Source of the DNA: Limnanthes douglasii subsp. nivea
Lineage: Eukaryota; Streptophyta; Magnoliopsida; Brassicales; Limnanthaceae
NCBI GenBank assembly: GCA_036936605.1
Contig: JAUPFV010000001.1
Span: 348,575,081-348,639,080, forward strand
DNA length: 64,000 nucleotides
Reading direction: 5' to 3'
Shown: in pieces, positions 57,237 through 64,000 of the stretch
How the letters are laid out: each line of letters begins with the position of its first letter
Numbering within the stretch: the first letter of the stretch is position 1
Position numbers and translations under genes: made by a program
Notes under the pieces: generated by a model
Told to the model about the DNA's origin: nothing
What the model saw: only the letters and a program-made list of their open reading frames with translations
The model's database searches: none

Positions 57237-57595
57237 TGATATGGAAATAGGATTTTGAGGACTCAATTGTAAATAATGTAAATTTAAGGATTTAATTATA
57301 AGTAATGTAAGTTTTGTCCATGAATTGTAACTGATGTAAATCTTAGAGAGTATTTTAACTATGTATAATTGTTAAGGACTAAACAACAAGTAGTCCTCTT
57401 TTGTAACAGATTTCAGTTTGAGACTAAGTCTTGGCTCCTCTATATAAAAGGCAAGGCTACTCTAATAAAGGGGTTGAATACTTTTACTTTGAAACTCATT
57501 TGTACTTGTACTTTCTCTCTCTAAAAACTCTCTAGCTCTTTCTCTCTCTAGAATTCTTTTCTAACAATTTACTAAGGCAAAACCATAACTCATCA
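57237..57595 (+). repeat. 3' LTR of the 10.5-kb Tat element
   Basis: 359 bp, TGATATGG...CTCATCA. Preceded by a weak purine tract (AACTAGGGGGCTTC). Otherwise closely similar to the 5' LTR. Confidence 0.93.
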
Positions 57596-57600
57596 GCTTT

Positions 57601-60600
57601 GACCAAGATATTTTTCCTTATGTTCAATTTTTAGGGTACATGATTACCCTTGATATCCTCGGAGCTGAATTACATACTTGAGACGTGTTGTTCTTTCCTG
57701 TTGATGAGCCAAGTTTACTTCAGTCAAACTTTTCTCACTCTGAAGAGATCGGTTCCTTCTGACCCTATTCCAACCCTATTAAAATATCGCCACCTGCCAA
57801 ACATTCGTTGAGGAAAAAATATCTATTTTGACAAATGAGAAAGAGTACATCTAACAAGTAACGGATTGCTAGATTTCATTGTATCATTTTCTGAATCTAA
57901 AATACTTTTTTGTTGTTAGTTCTTCACAGTTGGGTAGCCTCCTTAGTGCTTCAAGATAAACACAACAAGATTTAGGTGGAAAATAAAATTGATAATAAGG
58001 AAAAGAGTTCATCCCAACTTATTATGACATACATAGGCTAATATAAGAGGCCGAGATGTAATCATCTCCCAGTAATTTCACACACATGTAAGCAGATCTT
58101 GGTAGGGTAGCAAGACCCTCCTTATTTACAATAAATGTACAAAGAAACATAGAATGAGTCGAAACCCTTGGTTTTGCCAAGCCAATGTGAGATATCGAGA
58201 GAGAATCACGACTTGTAGCCTGAACCTATAGGTTTTATCAAGAATAATAACATATTTTATTCAGCCCAAACCGGTAGACGTTATCATAAGAGAATCACGA
58301 CCTTTATTCATCCCGAATCCATAGAAGATATTGGGAGGGAATTACGGTCTTAAATATGTGTTATATGTGTTAATACTAGAAAAATATAAGAAAAAAAATT
58401 TAATTTTATTAGTGAAAGAACCAAGCGACCAAAGCCTTTTGGAGTAATTTTATTCTAAATAGAGTAGGAGAAGCGTGATTCTGATCATTTCTCTTTGGGA
58501 AGTGATAACTACATAATCTATTTAGATAATATTTACAGCCTTTGATTGGCACATGTTGCGTAAGTCAAGGATGATGGTTAAAACATTATGGAACATGTAT
58601 AGATGAAACGTAACGCATACTGATCTGATCACATCACACATACGCTTATAAAAAATTAAGCAACAACGTGCATTACCCCACTATTGTGCGACTTCCATTT
58701 TAAAAAAATAAGCGTACTTGTGCTTTGCAAAATCTTGTTAGGCTAATTCAAATAATATTTTGGTACTCTAGTCATGATTTGAAATCTATTTTTCAACTTA
58801 TAAAAACCAAAAAATAGGAGGGGAGGAGGGTGTTCGTGGTCTAATTTGTGTATTTACCATGTCTTGTAAATACACATATGAGACGAAAAAAACTCACATT
58901 AGAGGATAGAGGATGTTTTTTCCCTTTTACGGAAGATTGTGATTGATGTTTTGAAGACTCTGAATGATAGGTTATTGTTGAATCACTATGAACCGAAATG
59001 GTTAGACCTACTTTAGCATCTACAAGATCAATAAAGATTACTATAGGACGTGGTTAATAAACGTCCATTTGTGGGATAGGCGCCTACCAACTATTTAGAG
59101 AACAAGATAGTGATTTTTACATAAATGTATAGCGTGAAAGTTGTGTGCCTCTCTTTTGGTGTTATGTTCAAACTAATTTTATCCTTACAAATAGATACCG
59201 CAATGGTGGTACATTATTGTTCATACCAAACATTGATGCAAGAACCCTTTATTGTGGCGCATATAACATTACTAAGTATCACTACTTTTGACTTGTCACA
59301 TATTGAAGGATCTTCCTGAGATGAGGGGTATTAGAGGAAGAAATTTTGCTTTTTGAGTGGTGCATGAGAGACCGGCATGAGGAGTCTTCCAGCAGTCACA
59401 ACCAATAATTGGTCGGCCATCAGTAATCATTATAAAAGTCTAGAGTTCGTTAATTTAAGTGTGCTTTGTTAGTTGCAGGGATTTCGTCAGTTCTTTTTCG
59501 AACTCGCCAACGAGAGTGAGTACAGGTTAGATTACTTGTGTACCATTTTTGATGGGATATGTAAAAAATCGTATCATCATATGTTAATTTCAAAGTAGTT
59601 TGCATAAAAAATATCGTGGTCTAGATTATATTTTCGAGACCAGAGTTGTTGCTTCTGAGGGTTAAAAGTTGTATTACTCCCTACCGTGGTGAGTGGTGCC
59701 ATGCGTTATGGGGACCATAATTCAAGGTCATATTTAAAGAACGGTGGTGGAACGTCAATCTCGGCTATGAAGGCTTAGGGAGGAGGATGTGTAGTTGTAA
59801 CGTTTCTACGTATGGGTTACATGGAAGCATAGCTAGACTTCCCATCGACCAAGCAGGCTCTTGGTCAACTAATATAAAGTCAAATAACGTTGTAAAAGAA
59901 AAATAATATATGCTAATGTGAATGTGTATACTAGAGGTAAAAGCTAGAGGGTTATAACAATTGGGGAAATAATATATGTATGATGGTGTAGTTTCCAGAC
60001 CAAAACACCGAAATAGAGGGCCCTTATGATGAAAATGAAAGCTTGGCAGATTGATCAAGGCCTTGAGGTAAGTGTGACATCTATTCATATATTCATTTTC
60101 TTTTTATATTTAGTGTTGAATGGTTTAAATATGCGGTCTTTGTAAAATATCTTTAATGCATTAGTTTTAATTTCCTATGCGAATACGAGAGGTGGAAGCA
60201 TAATACCCGATTTACGATCCTTATTGACCATCATTGAAGATACTTTTAAGGATCTAAGGTAAGCTCAAGAAAAGTAAAATAATTTCAAACAAAGCATTAC
60301 TTGATTGTAGAGGATGTGGGATGACAACGGTGCATATTCGAAGCTCTTGCTGACATACAAAGGAAAATGAGTGGGAAGGTAAAAGCTTTGTCATTCTTGA
60401 AGAAATTTTTTAGTTGCACTCGCAGTTGGAAAGCACCAAGCTAGGCAAAAAAATCGCATCATTTACACGATGAGGCTACCAAGGACTTGTTGGATGAGCG
60501 CGTACAATATGAGGCTATGTTGGTTGAGACTCGAGAGGCCCTGATTTATGAGATGAGTCAATGTGAACCTAATTTTACAGATGTATTATGCAATGTCAGG

Positions 60601-61830
60601 TGTGGATTTAAGAATTTTTTGGGGATGGTCCTTGCGTTACGTCTACCAAAGAGGGTCGTTTGACTCCCTTCTAAAGACATGAGTGGCTCAGAGGTAGATC
60701 GTGAGCAAGAAGACGTATTGGCCGCCCCCGTAGTATGTGATGCAATAGAGGAGGAGTGAACGGCCGTACAACCTATTAGTGAGTCTACGTGAGGGAACAT
60801 ATAGGAAACTTTGTGATGATGTTTGCAAGACTTCATCCTAAAGTCTCACGTTGATGGAAATTTTGCTATATAGCAAGGGCATAGTTTTTGGAATTATATA
60901 TCCATGGATAAAAATATCATTGATGCATGTTTATAATGATTAACCTTCCTTTTTGTTCTACTAAAATGTTCAGAATGTAAAGAATTTTATTTTTATCAAT
61001 GTGTAATTTGTTATTATTGTTGAAACCAATTAACAGGTTGGTACACACTTGATGTATGAAGAACTATTCTTATGTGTTATGCTGGTTATAAAGTCAATGC
61101 ACAACGGTCGCATCATCTATGTTGTGCTATTTATCTTACCAATAAATTGTGTTATTGTAGTATAGATGTGTATGTTTACGCTTGGTCCATGTTCGAACAC
61201 AAGTGTGGTGATATTTAGGCCATTATATGTCGACTCACACCATTTGTATAAGATACGCTTGCTATAATTATACCAAAAATATTGTATTTGATACATTAGA
61301 AATACGCATTATGTGCTCGCTCGTTGCACTAAGACGTTTATCTTGGATGCCTTTTTGAAAGACTATCCCCCTCGGTTGCATATATGTACATATATATAAT
61401 ATTGTTGGTACGTCAAAGAAATGAAATGAATTGTTACTTGGATAGTTTTATGTGTTTTCATACAATCGGATGTGATCTCACACATCTTCTAAGGTGATCA
61501 TGCTTGGATGTAGAGGTTGGTGCTCGGGCATAGCAGCCAAAATGCACGATAGATGTCGAACGCGTTTGTCCACAGTGTATCAATTAGGCATTACGAATCT
61601 CAGATTCCCTAACCAAACTAGATGCAAAGGCTCAGAAGTAGTTTTTTAATTAATTATTCTATATAGGAATATTAAATAACTCATAATAAAATTATATTAA
61701 CTATATTTAGAAATAAAGTGTTGCATAATAATCTGCATATATTTACTCACGTAAACATAGTTACCAAAATTACACAACATACAATGACATAGATTAAAGC
61801 ATATAATTAATATGTTTTTACAATAATTGA
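57601..61830. other. Unassigned region, mainly decayed element DNA
   Basis: No intact gene, LTR pair or TSD is recognised. Short protein-like patches on plus (for example ELANESEYRLDYLCTIFDGI at about 59500-59560) are broken by stops. Two similar phrases, GAGAATCACGAC at about 58203 and 58290, suggest old internal duplication. It may be the downstream part of the gypsy remnant at 61.9-62.6 kb. Confidence 0.35.
60440..60790 (+). pseudogene. Possible decayed coding patch of unknown function
   Basis: On plus, a nearly open stretch reads LDERVQYEAMLVETREALIYE, QCEPNFTDVLC, then after a stop KDMSGSEVDREQEDVLAAP, VVCDAIEEE. Its acidic tail and position downstream of, and opposite to, a minus-strand gypsy integrase resemble the antisense genes of the Tat elements. 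No direct similarity is visible, so this is only a suggestion. Confidence 0.25.
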
Positions 61831-61879
61831 TTATAAATCATGTAAAAAGATTGTATAGCAACATATACACCTTAGGATA

Positions 61880-62440
61880 TGTATAGTTTTAAATGTTTCA
61901 TAATCGACAGGTGTTAGATATAAGACATCTTTTTGTCTCAACCATCTTGTAAGTCTCAAATTTCATCTTATTTGTCACAACGTAGGATTTTTCATACTTT
62001 GGCCCTAGATTCCAAAAGGCTCTATATTTCGTGAAAGGAAAATATATATGGAGTAATTGGTCTCTTGTTTGAATATTACGAAAGTGTTTTATATAATCAT
62101 ATTTGGTGCGTACTAGCTTTTGGTACTACTCAAATCGGAGGTGTGTTTTGATATGCTTTTCCTCGATAATTCCAATATCAACACTCCACATGTCTCCATT
62201 AGAATGTTCATCATGATCACTTAGACCAAGGGAGGGCAGAATAAATTTCTATGCATCACGGTTTCCATATCATAGATTAAGGAACATTGAGTATTCCATG
62301 TAAGGCTTCTCAGGATGGTGCGTGATGGCCATATTATCTCTTAGAGAAACTCGGTCATGCACCATACGACTCTGTCAAGGGATATGTGCAATGCACTCGC
62401 GTGAGGAAGGCTGGGAAAATCTAGTTAAATCTTTCAGATA
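61880..62440 (-). pseudogene. Gypsy (Tat/Athila-type) integrase C-terminal remnant
   Basis: On minus, the order matches the end of Tat-type integrases. AITHHPEKPYMEYSMFLNLRYGN stands where AYRTTPR...SLVYG is expected. DIGIIEEKHIKTHLRFE corresponds to DLIEEKR..., FRNIQTRDQLL follows, then LGPKYEKSYVVTNKMKFETYKM in place of APNWEGPYEV...YRL. The frame is fairly continuous but has stops, and no catalytic residues are in this part. Confidence 0.6.
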
Positions 62441-62619
62441 TTACAAAAATTGATGAGTTTTTTTTCGAAACTGTATCCCAACACTGATAGTCAAAATGCG
62501 AGAGAACGTACCTAAAATGTCAACCTCAAGGGTACTTAAGGGTTAGAGCCTATGTCTGCCTGGACCTTCCACAGTGGCTCGTATCTGGATTCCGAAGAGG
62601 TGGATTGTTTGGTTTAGAA

Positions 62620-63486
62620 TACAGTGAAAAATATACTAGAGTTTAGGTTTTAACTTATGTTCGTACATCAAACTTGATATCAAAATTACTCTGCTCTATA
62701 GACCATCAGGTTAGTCACTCGAGATGTCGTGATTTTTTAAGTGTGTTTCCCAAAGGGAAAAATGTTCGGACAACAATTGAATGATCTTGGAAGTACATCC
62801 TCATTTTTCTAACTGCCAGTACTAAAGCTCGGGTGAGATTTCTTAGTTTTAAATATTTAGTTTCGATAGCGAGGTCTATTTGCTCTTAAATTGAACTCTA
62901 CAACTCTTTATCTTAAGAAAAAACATAGATCAACAAATGTTATTCTTGAATAGTAACATAGTAACATAAGACATGTAACAAAACTCCAATTTTAAGAATT
63001 AATAATATAGAGACATAATAAATACCTTACTGTTTGAAGCTGAAAATCAGAAGAAAACATGAAAATAATTTGGAACGTGTAGTTATAGTTTTCTAATTGA
63101 TAGCAGAAGAACAATTGTTCTAAAAGATTGTATCTTGTAGTTATGTTTTTCTTACTAACATTATCAAATCTATATAAATTTATATTATTTTTTAAATCAA
63201 CATATATATATATATTAAAATAATATAGGTTTATATTATACATTCAAAAACAAATAATATATATGATAAACATTTGTATCATATCTATTATATAGATTTA
63301 TATTAGTTTTTAAATTAATATTTATTAAAATGATATAAATTTGTATTTTATATATAATAATAAATAAATAATATATTTATTTTATTTTATTCAAATCTAT
63401 GTATAATACAAATAATATAAATTATATTATATATTAAAAATATATGTTCAAATATACCTATGACAAAAATCTAAATTCTATAAATA
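62620..63486. other. AT-rich spacer
   Basis: Very AT-rich DNA with TATATA and AATATAAATTTATA-like words around 63180-63450. No gene is supported. Confidence 0.5.
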
Positions 63487-64000
63487 TAGGGCTGTCAAAC
63501 GGATATTTCGGATACGAATCTGCCTATATCGTATCTGCCTATATCTGAATCCGAAATCCGAAATCACTATCGGAATTCGAATCCGAATTTTTTTAAATAT
63601 AATATCTGAATCCGTATCCGACGGATAATATCCGAATACGGATAATATCTGAATCCGAATATTTGAATTTCCACTATTTTTTTTATCTAATTGTACTATT
63701 ATTGGTTATTTGAATTTCCACTAATTTTTTTTAACTAATTGCACTATTATTATTTTTTAACTAATTGCACTATTATTAGTTATTTGAATTTCCACTATTT
63801 TTTTTAACTAATTGCACTATTATTGGTTAGACTACTTTTATAGGCGCCTTAGTAGAAATTCATATTTCATATTCCCATTTCAGATGTGGGATAAGACTAA
63901 GAAAAATATACTTAATTTGAAAAACCACCATGTCGTTTATAGAAAGTTTGGTAGCAATTCTTTTTCACATTTTAGATGTGGGATAAAAGTAATAAGACTA
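63487..64000. mobile_element. Left end of a hAT-like element, cut by the window edge
   Basis: TAGGGCTGTCAAACGG at 63487 closely resembles the hAT ends at 33551 (TAGGGGTGTCAAACCG). A subterminal block rich in ATCCGAAT/GGATAATATCCG follows (63503-63660). The preceding 8 bp, TATAAATA, would be its TSD, but the other end is outside the window. Confidence 0.6.
63661..63830. repeat. Imperfect tandem repeat in the hAT-like end
   Basis: Units starting TTTGAATTTCCACTA occur at about 63662, 63710 and 63783, each followed by TTTTTTTTAACTAATTGCACTATTATT-like sequence in variant forms, with periods of about 48 and 73 bp. Confidence 0.7.

Larger units (their letters stand above)
47089..57595 (+). mobile_element. 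Tat-lineage gypsy element, structurally complete, 10.5 kb
   Basis: LTRs at 47089-47370 and 57237-57595 begin TGATATGG and end CATAACTCATCA. A perfect 5-bp TSD, GCTTT, flanks them (47084-47088, 57596-57600). Between them are PBS, gag, protease, RT, RNase H, second RNase H, integrase and an antisense gene. It belongs to a different family from the Tat elements at 16-28 kb: the LTRs are unrelated in sequence but the gene order is the same. The coding frames are decayed but less so than in the other elements. Confidence 0.95.

Overview
The window is nuclear DNA of a flowering plant, probably a eudicot. It is AT-rich, has spliced genes, and most of it consists of plant transposable elements: Tat-lineage Ty3/gypsy, Ty1/copia, L1-type LINEs, hAT-like DNA transposons, a TRIM and a tRNA-derived SINE. 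I see one intact host gene, a three-exon CASP-like membrane protein gene on the minus strand (31153-32219). The coding parts of the elements are nearly all broken by stops and frameshifts.

Layout. 0.2-0.5 kb: a SINE with an 18-bp target-site duplication (TSD). 0.7-4.8 kb: a small hAT-like element containing a second 3.0-kb hAT element (1387-4390). 4.9-13 kb: two LINEs head to head, a 5'-truncated minus copy (4898 to about 7340) and a long plus copy (about 7290-12956). 14.1-30.8 kb: a three-layer nest. A LINE (14150-15929 and 28245-30788) is interrupted by a Tat gypsy element (scar at 15930-15999, body 20254-28244). That element is itself interrupted by a 4.25-kb non-autonomous relative (16000-20253, TSD GAATC). 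31.1-32.2 kb: the CASP-like gene. 32.5-33.5 kb: hAT-like repeat DNA with a complete 546-bp TRIM. 33.55-36.93 kb: a sister copy of the inner hAT element in the opposite orientation. 37.7-41.7 kb: a minus-strand copia element without most of gag. 42.5-46.5 kb: a second copia whose gag is on plus and whose pol is on minus, probably an internal inversion. 47.09-57.60 kb: a structurally complete 10.5-kb Tat gypsy element with TSD GCTTT. 57.6-63.5 kb: mostly unassigned, with the remnant of a fourth gypsy integrase on minus. 63.49 kb to the end: the left end of another hAT-like element.

The most interesting feature is an antisense gene between integrase and the 3' LTR of the Tat elements. Three elements carry recognisable versions. 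In the two that keep the full locus, a short intron sits at the same place and in the same phase although the sequences are strongly diverged. One non-autonomous derivative lost protease, RT and integrase but kept gag and the 5' part of the antisense gene. A second point is the pair of hAT copies (1387-4390 and 33551-36927), which share an 89-bp minisatellite, a TATA box in or beside inverted repeats, and CCGGATGG palindromes.

Limits: domain and family names come from reading motifs. No alignment or database search was run, and element boundaries not fixed by a TSD are approximate.
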